Shown piece after piece: positions 1-64,000 of a stretch of 64,000 nt of DNA. Position 1 is the stretch's first letter; every line of letters begins with the position of its first letter. The stretch is from Glandiceps talaboti (Eukaryota > Hemichordata > Enteropneusta > Spengelidae), in assembly GCF_964340395.1 (NCBI RefSeq), contig NC_135571.1:2379111-2443110 (forward strand), given 5' to 3'. Both the position numbers and the translations under genes were made by a program. The notes beneath the pieces were generated by a model, which made no database searches, was not told where the DNA came from, and was given only the letters and a program-made list of their open reading frames with translations.

Positions 1-156
1 CATACATATAGGGTGAATAATTTGCTCTTTGATTAAAACATGGCGAAAGTTAGTTTTATTATATTTAAGATGTAATTTTTTACATTGATGTACTGTTGTT
101 CCTGTTCAGCACCATAGAACATTAAGTAATATTTGATTTTGAATCTAAGCATGTTT

Positions 157-260
157 TGATTGGTTGGTTGATTGATTGGTTGGTTGATTGGTTGGTTAGT
201 TGGTTGGTTGGTTGATTGATTGATTGAATGATTGCTGGATTGATTGATTGATTGATTGAT
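157..260. repeat. GATT/GGTT tetranucleotide microsatellite
   Basis: Interspersed TTGG and TTGA units within the intron before module 1. Confidence 0.9.
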
Positions 261-405
261 AATTATATACAGGTAAATTCTCTATACCATGAAATAGGGA
301 CTTCTCTAAAGACAAATTTATTGACCAAAGTAGGTCCATATCTTTGTTTATTTTTCATCGTGCTTGAAAGGTAAAATAAATGTACTATTTTGTTTTAATC
401 TACAG

Positions 406-53010
<52,605 letters not shown>

Positions 53011-53310
53011 GAAGCTTTCCTAAGCTTGTAGAAAATCACAAATAGTGAAATCATGATGAATGACTTACAATTGGGGTGGTGAAGGTATATACAGATGGTT
53101 TTGATGGTTAACAATTGGATTAATTTATCTCATTAGAATGTTGATGATAAACAAATTATATGTCCTGAAACTTGCATTGATTGGTGAGATCGGAAACGTA
53201 CCTAAGGATATATTTTTATCCAAGCATTCAGAATTTCTTTAGCTCTAATAATTTAAACTGTCAAGTTTTCTGTATTCTTATATTTCTTGTGTCAATAAAA
53301 AGTTGTGTAA
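53011..53310 (+). other. Probable 3' UTR of the giant gene
   Basis: AT-rich sequence directly after the stop codon, without a competing reading frame, running about 280 bases to the poly(A) signal. The 3' end is estimated, not seen. Confidence 0.6.
53294..53299 (+). promoter_or_regulatory. Poly(A) signal AATAAA
   Basis: Canonical hexamer in GTCAATAAAAAG, 284 bases after the stop codon, followed within 40 bases by GT/T-rich sequence (GTGATGCGTTTATTTG) as expected of a downstream element. Confidence 0.7.
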
Positions 53311-54159
53311 ATGGGAAACAAATGTGATGCGTTTATTTGAATTTGTATGAATGAATCAAGTTTGGTTTACATGTATACCATTCTAACATAGCATCTGGCA
53401 TAGCCTGGGGCGAAGCTGGTGGGTGATCAAACACCACAACATTAAGTTGAAACAGAATAACAGAAAAAATTGTGTGTTTTCAATAACATGGCCTAAAACA
53501 AATAGGTCGGATTTTTATTGTATTTTATTACATTTTGTCTTTTTAACTACTTTTATTTTGGAAAAACATTTCTTCGACCCAAAACCAAACGAAATGTCCG
53601 TCAGAATACGCCTTCGGTGATAGTTGGAAGAAATATGTGTTGACATCACGGGGAATGAAAACAAACGTGCATGAATACAAGAAGCCCAAGAATTTCACCT
53701 TGTTTTAATTTTTTGGAAACTGGGTCGGCGGCTTAAACTAGAGTTGGTCAATTATCGGAAACATCCATTAGTTTTATTTTACCTTATCCCAATAAACACA
53801 GAGTTTGGATTTGGTTGCACAGTACTTGGACTTAGGCTTTGAAGCGGTCAACAAACTTGTGTGAGGTCGCAAAATGACAGAATAAATTACTCTCTTTTGT
53901 TTGAGATCTTGAAACTTAATATGTTGTCCTCCTTAACATGGATGGATATGTGAGCTATGCTTTGACAAATAAAACGGTTATCGTAGTTTATTCCTCGTAG
54001 ATGAAGCTTTAACTTAGGCGAGGCTTGGCTAGGCTCCAAACCCAAAGTGTTGTTATACCACATTTTTAAAGCAAAAACCTAAGGAAAACTTTCTCTTACT
54101 AAAGCCCAACATCTCGTATACCCTGATGTAGGTCATCAAATTCAAATTGATGTTACGCT
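53311..54159. other. Intergenic, nothing recognised
   Basis: About 850 bases between the 3' end of the giant gene and the LTR element. The one short frame here has no recognisable domain or codon pattern. Confidence 0.5.
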
Positions 54160-54331
54160 TGTAGTGATTAGCTGTTATTGAACACCTGTCATTGAACACC
54201 ATACTATACTTGCTTTGAAAGACGTCAATGCTTATGTATGCTAATGTATGTTAATGTGTGAGTAAGTGTTGATCTTGAATAAAGTTTGTCAGTTCTGCAG
54301 TACCCTTGAGTCAGTTTGGTCGATTATTACA
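54160..54331 (+). repeat. Left LTR, 172 bp
   Basis: Starts TGTAGTGATTAGC and ends GATTATTACA. Contains AATAAA within CTTGAATAAAGTT, a likely poly(A) signal. Identical to 55487-55658. Confidence 0.9.
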
Positions 54332-54349
54332 TGGTGTCAGAAGTGAAAC
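54332..54349 (+). other. Primer binding site
   Basis: TGGTGTCAGAAGTGAAAC directly abuts the LTR end. A TGG start is the complement of a tRNA CCA end; which tRNA is not determined. Confidence 0.75.
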
Positions 54350-54352
54350 AAC

Positions 54353-54766
54353 ATGGAACAGCTTGCACCACCTCCTAGCTTGAGTTTCCAAGGAAATGTG
54401 TCTGAGAACTGGAGAAGGTTTAAACAACAGTTCGAAATCTATCTAGTAGCAAGTGGTATTAGTACTAAAGATGACAAAGTGCAAGCGATGACGCTCCTCC
54501 ATGTGACCGGTCCTGAAGCAGTCGAAGTATATAATATTCCAATGGGGCGCCGAAGGTGACAAAGAAAAACTTGATAAGGTAATGGAAGAGTTTGAGAAAT
54601 ACTGTAATCCACGTAAGAATATTACCTACGAAAGGCACGTTTTCAATACGAGGAACCAAGGTCCATCAGAACATATTGACATGTATGTAACTGACTTGAA
54701 ATTGAAATCAAAGTCGTGTGAATTTGGTCAACTTGCTGACTCTTTAATACGCGATAGAATTGTATG
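54353..54766 (+). pseudogene. gag fragment, frameshifted and truncated
   Basis: An ATG at 54353 begins a reading frame with features of Ty3/Gypsy gag matrix/capsid: WRRFKQQFEIYL near the start, then a second frame with KYCNPRKN and an ADSLIRDRIV-like end. The two halves are in different frames, with the shift close to 54533-54560, so no full product is made. The sequence is cut at 54766, where the inverted LTR piece starts. Confidence 0.75.
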
Positions 54767-54823
54767 TAATCGACCAAACTGACTCAAGGGTACTGCAGAA
54801 CTGACAAACTTTATTCAAGATCA
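54767..54823 (-). repeat. Inverted 57-bp LTR fragment inside the element
   Basis: Reads as the reverse complement of the 3' part of the LTR (from GATCTTGAATAAAG to GTCGATTA). It lies exactly between the gag and integrase remnants, at the point where most of pol is missing. Confidence 0.85.
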
Positions 54824-55181
54824 GGTGCGCTTGCGCACATCGGAAAATACATGGAAACCTGGAATTGTAATAAAACCTACAACAAAGCCACGGTCATATA
54901 TTGTGAAAGCTGAAGACAGACAATATAGGAGAAACCGGAGAGACCTGTTATTGACACCAAAGGAAACGCCATTGGTACCACAGTGTGAATTACCAGACGA
55001 CAGTACACCGACTTTGTTACCACTGACTCCCATCCGGCATTCTCCAAAAGAAATACTGGACGGTTCACAAAAGAAAGAAACTTCACCATCACAATATCTC
55101 ACCAATACATCGACTACGCAACCAATCACCAGTCGCGTAAGTAGGACGCGTCATCAGAAAGCCTGTCCGATTTGGATTTGA
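54824..55181 (+). pseudogene. Integrase C-terminal fragment of pol
   Basis: The frame contains RLRTSENTWKPG, a PRSYIVK segment and YRRNRRDLLLT, the pattern seen at the C-terminal end of Gypsy-type integrases (family knowledge). It then has a Thr/Pro-rich tail and a stop at about 55181. It begins directly after the inverted LTR piece; no catalytic core is present. The 300 bases up to the right LTR are non-coding. Confidence 0.75.
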
Positions 55182-55473
55182 TGAATATTTTTCATAGGAT
55201 AGGGATAGTTGGATGAGTTACAACGAGGCAGAATAACCCTCAACTTGTCCTGAAGCTGGATAGTCCATCCCATGCTTCAATAGTTAGGAACTTTGATTAA
55301 TGATACTTTCAGTTTGTTGTTTCATGTTGTGGTGCATGTATGTGAAGTATGATTAGCAAGTCATGACGTCACCTGATTATTCGTTAATACGAAATTAAAA
55401 TCACTTGGAACTTTGAGATAATTCTATCGACTATTATAATTCAAATGTTACAAAGTATTACAGACTCGTTTAC

Positions 55474-55486
55474 AAAGGAAGGAAGA
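55474..55486 (+). other. Polypurine tract
   Basis: AAAGGAAGGAAGA immediately before the right LTR, in the position required for plus-strand priming. Confidence 0.8.
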
Positions 55487-55658
55487 TGTAGTGATTAGCT
55501 GTTATTGAACACCTGTCATTGAACACCATACTATACTTGCTTTGAAAGACGTCAATGCTTATGTATGCTAATGTATGTTAATGTGTGAGTAAGTGTTGAT
55601 CTTGAATAAAGTTTGTCAGTTCTGCAGTACCCTTGAGTCAGTTTGGTCGATTATTACA
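55487..55658 (+). repeat. Right LTR, 172 bp
   Basis: Base-identical by eye to 54160-54331, and followed by target duplication ACGCT. Confidence 0.9.
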
Positions 55659-56970
55659 ACGCTGACTGTGCTATGGTCTTGGAACCCCGCCTAACATGAA
55701 TCGTAAATACGGATACAAGTACTTATAATCGTGGTGAAGAACTAAGATTGGTTTCCGACCCCCCCCCCCCCCCCGACCCCTTTCTGGGTGTGCACAGACA
55801 GACAGAGACACACAGACACAAACTTTAACATGGAAAATGTCCCTTTTCTCAACCCAAAGGGCAGTGAAAATGAAGATCTTCAATTGAACCCTTCACTTAA
55901 CATCTATGGCAGTTGTCCCCAGGGTGGGGATGGGGTTGCATCATTACGTTCATAGGATTGCAACTAAAATACCAAACATTTATCTAGTATCACATAAAAT
56001 TCATGATTTTGTAAACTAGTATAAATTTCAATTGTCCGACAAGTTTTGCTCAATGAGGCCTTGGAGCAACGCACATAAATACTTAACTTAGCTAATAAAC
56101 AACATATAGCTTCGGTGAAATCTGTAATATTATTTTATATACGTCATGGCTATGTCTCTTTGAAAATAACACCTTTTTATAGGTTGCTTCTGTAAATCAG
56201 GGTATTAGTATAATGGCCCCGACCAAAAGGTATATAAACATTACCACAAATACACGACATACATGTAAAACAGCTTTCATCTTGATAATCTCGAGCATAT
56301 CTTCCCTTTTTTGTGTGACATAGAAGACGTTTCTACTTAGTTTTCTAAGAGCACCAACCGTATGTGATAACACGTTATTCAAGAGTTTGGTTAACAAATA
56401 ATTTACACTCTGATTTTTACCTAAGTTAAGAAAAAACTAACACTTAATACGGTGTCTATTACTGGAAACACTTACTATATACGATATAACGCTACGCAGC
56501 TATTAAAAGGTAACAGGGTCATACCCTGACCAATTGAAAGTCACTTGTTAGACTAGTTAATGAACGCTCAAAATGAAGATACCGTGTATTGATACTATCA
56601 CGACAAAACGTTACTGATAGCTCGGATATTTAAAGCTGTTCACGTATCAACTAAAGGGTTAGCTGAAGGACATGCCACTTTATGCGTGCCATGATAACGG
56701 TCTTTAGACTAGTGGAATTTTAGGGAGACTGTTTGTGACGTCACACTGCACAGGGTCTGCGTCTTTTGGCGCCTTATATTATTAAGGATAGTAGAGACGG
56801 CATAGTAGAGCTGCACGCTAACTTGCTTAAAACCTGTCGGTGTGGCTTTTAAAGTTCTGTGGAGACAGCAATGGACTAATGCATACGGTCATTCGACGTA
56901 CCTTCGAGTTACAACAACACTGGTGGTGATAAAACTTAGTACACCGCGCAATATTTCATAGGTAAGAAAT

Positions 56971-56972
<2 letters not shown>

Positions 56973-57068
<96 letters not shown>

Positions 57069-57071
57069 GGG

Positions 57072-57103
<32 letters not shown>
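56973..57103. repeat. GA dinucleotide repeat with G run
   Basis: Long GA array ending in a poly-G stretch. Confidence 0.95.
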
Positions 57104-58149
57104 AAGGATGTGATTGAGCAATGGTATACCTAATGACTGTGATATAGTTTTTTTGTGTTCAAAATAACACTAACACAGCTTGTCCGAAGTAATACAAACC
57201 TCGGCTTAGATAGCCATGATACGTACAAACGGTCGCTAAAGTAATGACAACATCCGATAAACAATGTATTCAGCTAGTTATACCGTTACATACTTACACG
57301 TACACATAGGCGTCATATGGTCTTCATCACTTCTTCAATAAACCCTTAGGGTACATACTTTACTCGTATAAACTTTAAGGACGTATCGTGTAATGGACGG
57401 GGTTATGCCCATGACAGGTGATGTTTAAAACTGTTTTATGAGAAGTGTCACGTAGTGAATACGTATGTCAGGAGCTGTACTAAAAGGAAATTATCCCAGC
57501 TTTTATTTGTTCATTAGAGATAGAAGTGGAATCCACATTCAATTGCCCTCAGACTGGAAAGATGATGTTTATATTATAGACATTGAGATATTCAGTTGAT
57601 AAAATTACATATATATCTGAAATGCACTCCTGTTTACCTGGAACATAACGGACACAGTATGGTACACTCACCGACACTTGTGGACCGAGATATGTTTAAT
57701 AATATAAGAAATATCGATAATATTAACATACATAAGGGGTAAAATAATACTGGTTCTCAGCACTTAAAAGTCGACACACCATATAACAGTACAACGCGGT
57801 GTGTGAGCTTACAAAATCCTAGAAACCCGACCAAATATAAGTCTATCGACATTTTATGTAATATAATATTCTCAGACTGAAACACACCTCGAGTCACAAG
57901 TGTCTGTGGGTACACTCGTGTCAGAATGTGTATTTCTAAAGCTGAAACAAGGTATAACTTTTTGTGTATGTGTCAGGATATTACATTCTCGTTCACTCGT
58001 TCTCTGCTTGCACAACAATTTCAACCAGAGAGGTTTGAGGTTTTACGACTTTGGTATGTCTCATATAACTACATAATTAAACCAAGAATTTCTAATACTA
58101 TCCGATGTCATTCATTTCATTAGACTTAATTGGTATCGGGAAGATTTGA

Positions 58150-58207
58150 TGTATGTATGCATGTATGCATGTATGCATGTATGTATGTATGTATGTATGT
58201 ATGTATG
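58150..58207. repeat. TATG/TGCA microsatellite
   Basis: Short tetranucleotide array. Confidence 0.9.
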
Positions 58208-59203
58208 GTAAGAGTCACTACCCTTTTAACGTCAGCTAGATCATTTCAGTACATTAATTATGTAAAGGAAGAATGACAAAAAAACACAGCATTAGACTAT
58301 TTAACATTGTCTCAAATATATAAACAGGACGGAAACATTAGCCAAATCAATGATCTTCACCTTTTAAAGTACAACTTGTTGGTTAATACAATGCTTTGAA
58401 AGACATTTATACAATCTCATTAATGTCTATTATTTTAGCGTAGAGTTATTTCAGAGCGTCACAATTGTCAATAATGTACTCCTTGTACAACATTCATTAG
58501 CCCAATTTAAGTTGCTTATAATCTACAGAACTAAGAGACCTTGAAACGCTTCCAGTGTACACGAATCAAACTCTGTACGAGGCAAAAAGAAAACACCAAC
58601 ACATTCTAGAATCCATTTAGACTTTGTTCTTGCATAGCTTACTTTCGTCAGTGCAATCGATCTGAGATCGCGTGGTGTGTAGGCTTTCAAAAATTTCGAA
58701 CAGTAGTTACATATTATGTCTTTGCATAAACCTTGTCTCATTCCCGATTGCCACAAACAAGCAAACGTACCGCAAGTTGTATATCGCGAGTTGTACTAAA
58801 ATCTTTACTGTGGTGGAATGGAAAACGTATTCATTATGATTGTTGATACTTATCTCACTACTACATGTCTACAGAAAAGGTGCAGGCAAACAACAAAGTG
58901 CGTAGTTTGTATCTGTGATAAATATGTGCAAGTAGCTTACTCTTCCATAGAGATATACCTAACCATAGTATATATATCATTACATGCTTACATTACAATC
59001 AACTTTACAGTACTCATATTACATTTTGTTATTAGAAATTTAATTCGTGCAGTTCGTTTAAATTGTTTATTTCATTTTGACAAATGTAGCACGAAATTAC
59101 GAGAGTATCGGATTGAAGCACACAACTAATTTGCTGAAAGAAAATATGATGATACTATCACAACATGAGCTTGTGTGATTTTGTTCATAGTTTTGTTATC
59201 CGT

Positions 59204-59431
59204 TTGATTCATTCATCCACATACTATACATACATACATACATACATACATACTATACATACATATACACACACATGCATTTACATACACACACATATAT
59301 ATGTAAAACATTTGATTCATTCATCCACATACTATACACACGTACGTACGTACGTACGTACGTACGTACATACATACATACATACATACATACACACACA
59401 CATACATACATACATACATACATACATACAT

Positions 59432-59462
<31 letters not shown>

Positions 59463-59510
59463 CATACATACATACATACATACATACATACATACATACA
59501 TACATGCATA
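59204..59510. repeat. CATA/CGTA/CGCA compound microsatellite with a 108-bp duplicated segment
   Basis: A 28-bp unique sequence beginning TTTGATTCATTCATCCAC occurs at about 59203 and again at about 59311, each followed by tetranucleotide arrays. Confidence 0.85.
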
Positions 59511-62452
59511 CGTGTTTATGCAGTGCATCTAACAATTTATATATCCTTTCAATTCCACCTAATATAATATATGGTATACGGCTTATATAGTAGTTGGCCT
59601 TTGATTCACCTTGCATGGGTAGATAGCCGAACGTAAGCCTTCGCTTTATATCACAGCCATGAAACCCATTCAGTCACGTACAGCTCATCTGTTGAAAACG
59701 GAAGCGTCATTAATTTGAAAGACTTATAAGATCTTCTGAGAATGAGTTTGTGATCATTAAATGATGTCTAGGGGCATTTTCTATAAATATTATTAAAAAC
59801 TGGAGCAATGTGAAAAATCTTTTAGGCAAATTTTACAGTGGCATCAAACTGCAAAGAAAGAAGTGATCGTACGTATAAAGAAGTTTCATATCCTTTGGAC
59901 GGGATTACACTACCCTGTTGTCCAATTGCATCGACTGAAATTACACTTCTATTGGTGTAAAATAACAGGTTCTTACATTAAATTGGTCGACATAGCAACG
60001 ATAGCAATGCAATACTTGGGGTTTTTTTTTAATTTGCATATCGCTGTGACCATTAGTAAAGGATTATATTTTTGAACGAACATTTTGCCAATTGCTTGAA
60101 AAAGCTTCGACTTACAATCAGAGAGTATGAATTCATTGAGTCAGACTCAGAGTTATAATCACTGAATTATAGATCGACCCTATTCATTATTGATAAAGTC
60201 AATTGCTACTGAATTTATACTATACTCAGATCAGATTTCAAAGTAGTGGAGTATGGAAATGTTTGATTTTTGGCGCTCACGCTTTTCCATACTTTCGTTA
60301 AAATCATGAAAGAAAATCTATATTTAAAAAAACACAAAAACAATGAAAATTGAGAAATTCGTGTACTGATTTCAGATATCGATTTACCTGGGTCTTACTT
60401 AGTTATGAAATTAATTTCTTAATATGTTTCTAAGATCCACTTAACCTAAACTAATTTTTTTTAGTAAAAAATAATTTTGGCGGGAAAACCTGTGGCACAC
60501 AAGTGGAATTAGAAATATTTCCGAAGCCTTGTATGCCAAAATTTTAATTTACTCTGCAGAAGAAAACGTTTTGAAGACTGACATATAAATGAAAATGTAT
60601 ATCAATAATCACACATTTTCTCATAATCATTTTGCCATTTCCTTTCGAGAAAACATGCGAAATAATTTAATGTAATACAGCCTTCCGGCTTAATGATAAC
60701 GTGGCCGCTTTTTAACTCTATGATTGGCTCGCCGAATGATGTATATTAGGGTTTGAGTCTTGCGAGGTGTCTGCATGTAGATATATATCCCCGGAAGGCG
60801 AATTTGCATATATGCTTTGGAAAGAAAACGACCACACGTGAAGCTTGATTACTCTTAGCAGCACATGTACAACTTTTAGGTGTATTAACAAGTAGATTCC
60901 TTCGTGGGTTTTATCAAACTTAAAATGTAACGAATTGTTCTCATAGCACCACTTTAACTATTGTAAGAACTTCTGCTAATTCTGTCTCTTTCTGATGGAA
61001 ACGTGACAAGTACATTATTCTGCCCATGCGCAAATAAAAGTGTTTTTTCTCGATATTTGGCTAAAACATCAAAGATGCACTGTTTTGTCACATGGTCGGT
61101 TAAAATATTGCTGACGTCAACAATGACACTGACAAATTAGATCGATAAAACTGATTTCTATGACGAACACGAATGAAGGCAAAATAACAGGTGAAATCGT
61201 GTTCATATTACAAAAAAAGTAAATGCTGCCTTTGTGATCACGGTCGTCATGATCGTTAAGGATTTAAAGACATCTGATGCGTCACTGTATCATATCCATT
61301 TACTGTTGGTTTCTATAAAGTAAAATGTATTCTCGTTTGGCTCACGGTTGTTGTACAGAAATGAGTAACTGTACAAAAGTAAGCCGCCAAATGTCGAAGC
61401 TACAAGACTAGTTTGTATTACCGTCAGTTGTAAGTTAGAGTTCACTGGCTATGTGTGACACTTACAGCTGTGCTGAAATCAGAAACCTTACTAGATCACA
61501 ATTACCTGTTACAAATTTGTCTAAATGAAATAAATCGTTTAAACTTACAGCAACAGTCGGAATGGTTTCAGTCACTCACATTTAGAGATAGGTGATAGCT
61601 TTTATGATCTTGGCACTGTTTAAATTTGTGGTATTCAAAGCTGCCGCATACAGGTAAACAGTCTAATATACTTGAGGAATGGCGTGCCAACCCCAGAAAT
61701 AATACTAGAAACTTGGGCGTATCGGTCTCCTTGCCACAAAGGTATACACAGGGAATGCACTTTTCCACCGCGGTCTCATGGACAGTCATTAAGCTAGGCT
61801 TACAGCATTTTATAGAACGTGTACCCGTGATCAATTGCTAGCACAGGTTGTATGTCAAAAGATGCCATGTGAGCAAGGACACGCTCGTATTAGGTTGTAT
61901 TTCTACCCCGGATTTCTACACTCTTTTCCAGGGATTAAAACCCTGTATTGATAACAATTGGAGACAGGGTAACAGATTGACATTTGTGTTCTGAATCTTG
62001 TTTTAGATTTAAATATAAGTCACTGTACATGTACTGGTGTGATTTCGTGGAAATTGATAGATGTGTAAGCTAGTGACGCTGGTATATGAATGCAAACAAA
62101 GCTCACAAATTGACTAAAAGTTGATGAAACATTGCGATAAAATGAACATAATGGTCAATGATATTTTTCCGATATATACCTATACCACTATACGTTTTAG
62201 TCAATTCACTGCGGATATAGACAACAACTCGACAATTTGTCTCGCCCAATCATGTGGATACAACTACCGAGATCACATAATATAATTGTACCAATCGACA
62301 TCAAGAGTTCATCTTTTGGAAGTACGTCAACTTTCAGCGATTTTAAAAGTGGTTACATGTAATGTTTATATTTATGTAAATTACTACTATGGTCGTATTA
62401 CACCTTATTATAGATCTAGAACTGACCATGTTCAATGGGCTACACCTAACCG

Positions 62453-62469
62453 ATACATACATACATACA

Positions 62470-62501
<32 letters not shown>

Positions 62502-62651
62502 CACAAATAAACAAACACACATAATTACATACAATATACATGTACATACATACATGCCCACCCGCCGCATAAAAACATACATACATACATACATACACAC
62601 ACACACATACATACATACATACATACATACATACATACACTCACACATACA
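62453..62651. repeat. CATA microsatellite
   Basis: Interrupted array of CATA and CACA units. Confidence 0.9.
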
Positions 62652-63333
62652 TGATGACAATTTTTGTAGTTTTTGCAATGTTATCAGTCCCTTCCATATT
62701 CCGTAATATTATCATTGCAGCAGTAGATGTAAAATGAATTCAATATTGCCACATGATGGATACCTGGACAGCTACCCTGGATTTCAAACATAAATTATGT
62801 CCCAGAAAGTTACTTTGACAGATTAATACCAACCAGGGAATCCTATTTATTATAAAGTAAGACCTTTAAAGATTTCACCACTGGGAATCATGATAAGAAT
62901 TTATTTTGTACAATGACTTCTGATTTTCTGCTAGTTTTATCTCTTTCCATCTGAATATTATGGCATGTTACCCATAAGGATTCACAATTTACTAATCATT
63001 GGAATACATGATGCAGTAATGAATGAAGTTTTGATATATTTCAAATAAACTAAAATATAAAAGTAGACGGATTCCTAAGATATAAATGTAAAGTAAACCT
63101 TTTTTTCTGCCATTGAAAACAAATTAATATATCATTTCCTATCAGACATAGGTAGAATGTATATAATGCTTTTAACATTCGGTTTCCAATAATGCAGTAA
63201 ACCAAAGGGTTACATTGCACATGGCTATACAACTTGCCTCAATTTGAATGGAAAATACTGGGACTCCAGTGGTGTCCACACAGCCGTACAATACACATAT
63301 AGGACATTTAAAGTTGCCGCATATGAGGATAGG

Positions 63334-63636
63334 GTATTTAGTTTGGGTTTTTAGTTTATAAGCAATTTTATCATGGCTTCCTACTTTAAAAATAAATGTG
63401 AAACAACAAATGTCAAGTCCTTGTTTGTGACTCAATACTGTAACATTGTATAAGATTAATAAATTGTATAAAATCTTTATTCTTCCTCTTTCAATGGCAA
63501 ACCTTTTACACATTTTCAGTGTTTCACAATGTTTGGAGTTTCTAATACAGACTTTTCCAATGTTGTTTCACATTTATTTTTCAAGTAGGAAGCCATGATA
63601 AAATGTTTTCACAAATTAAAAATCCAAAATGCATAC
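63334..63636. mobile_element. Fold-back (long inverted repeat) element
   Basis: A 39-bp core at 63366-63404 recurs inverted at 63565-63603 with one mismatch. Weaker similarity extends outward to about 63334 and 63636 (GGGTAT blocks) and a few bases inward. The loop of about 150 bp has no coding sequence. Confidence 0.65.
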
Positions 63637-64000
63637 CCAAACATTAAAGTGGTTGAATGTTCCACAGGGGATACATTTCTCTGAAAATAAAAGTTCTTCA
63701 GTTTTCTTCAAACTTTGCCATGAGAAATCTTGTTCCTGAGATTTTTGAAAATAGTAAAAAAGAAATTTGTCTGTTCGCCGTCTTGTTTTCAAGAAGTTGT
63801 CTTTTATTTTCTCATATAGTTAATAACAGAGTATTCGGTGGCCATATTGGATTCTGAAATAACTGATTTTTGATATAATTGTGACCCCTATTTCCAAACT
63901 TTCTGTGGGGAGCCTACCTATTTTTATTGATTTTAACTGAATGTAGTTTGAAGTGTTAAACATACAGGTGAACAAATTGTAGCGCGTTGAAATATTCTAT

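Larger units (their letters stand above)
54160..55658 (+). mobile_element. Young, internally deleted Ty3/Gypsy-type LTR retrotransposon
   Basis: Two 172-bp direct repeats begin TG, end CA and are identical by eye. They are flanked by a 5-bp target duplication ACGCT (54155-54159 and 55659-55663). A primer-binding-site-like TGGTGTCAGAAG follows the left LTR at once, and a purine tract precedes the right LTR. The interior holds a gag N-terminal piece, an inverted LTR fragment and an integrase C-terminal piece. Protease, reverse transcriptase and RNase H are absent, so it must have been mobilised in trans. LTR identity implies recent insertion. Confidence 0.9.
55659..64000. other. Intergenic or intronic region without supportable gene
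   Basis: About 8.3 kb in which neither strand shows a frame with a recognisable domain, repeated codon pattern or linked splice sites. Short frames around 58.6 kb and 61.7 kb are isolated and unsupported. It contains C and GA runs, CATA-type arrays (58150, 59204-59510, 62453) and a fold-back repeat near 63.5 kb. It could be a long intron or 5' region of another gene. Confidence 0.5.

Noticed and set aside
54825-55181. Host gene encoding a basic 118-residue protein
   Set aside because: It lies between two identical LTRs and looks like an integrase C-terminal end; no ATG at the frame start.
61568-61841. Overlapping 71- and 88-residue frames on both strands
   Set aside because: No recognisable motif, splice partners or repeat relation; length is within chance expectation for this region.

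Overview
The window is eukaryotic DNA, most likely from a marine invertebrate animal. It has a dense intron-exon structure with GT-AG splice sites, AT-rich introns full of tetranucleotide microsatellites, and extracellular disulfide-rich domains of metazoan type. The phylum cannot be fixed from the sequence; a cephalochordate, hemichordate or lophotrochozoan would all fit.

Positions 406-53010 are the 3' part of one very large plus-strand gene. Its 5' end lies before the window. The first 23 units are a repeated two-exon module. Exon A (about 520-545 nt, enters in phase 1, leaves in phase 0) encodes a pentraxin/laminin-G-like domain. Exon B (about 103-151 nt, phase 0 to phase 1) encodes a short Cys-rich motif with the core C-x3-C-G-[DN]-x3-W. 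Modules 1-16 fall into four types (alpha, beta, gamma, delta) arranged as abgd / ababgd / ababgd, so a six-module unit of about 10 kb is tandemly repeated. Modules 17-23 are divergent single copies. An acidic exon and a Thr/Pro heptad exon (42485-43264) follow. Then come seven F-type lectin (FTP, F5/8C-like fold) domains, a stop at 53010 and a poly(A) signal at 53294. All exon lengths sum to an unbroken frame of 6269 residues within the window (my own addition of exon lengths).

The product looks like a secreted or extracellular multivalent protein built from two lectin-like folds. The residues that normally bind ligand are missing in both. The pentraxin-type calcium residues around the GQEQD stretch are absent in all 23 modules, and the fucose-motif histidine is absent in all seven FTP domains. 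The protein may therefore be structural, or may bind something else.

Downstream, 54160-55658 is a young Ty3/Gypsy-type LTR element with identical 172-bp LTRs and a 5-bp target duplication. It is internally deleted and carries an inverted LTR fragment at the deletion point. From 55659 to 64000 I see no supportable gene, only microsatellites and a fold-back repeat near 63.5 kb. Other hidden repeats sit in introns: a MITE-like element at 33.9 kb, a degenerate minisatellite at 34.9 kb and a four-copy repeat family at 26.9-29.4 kb.
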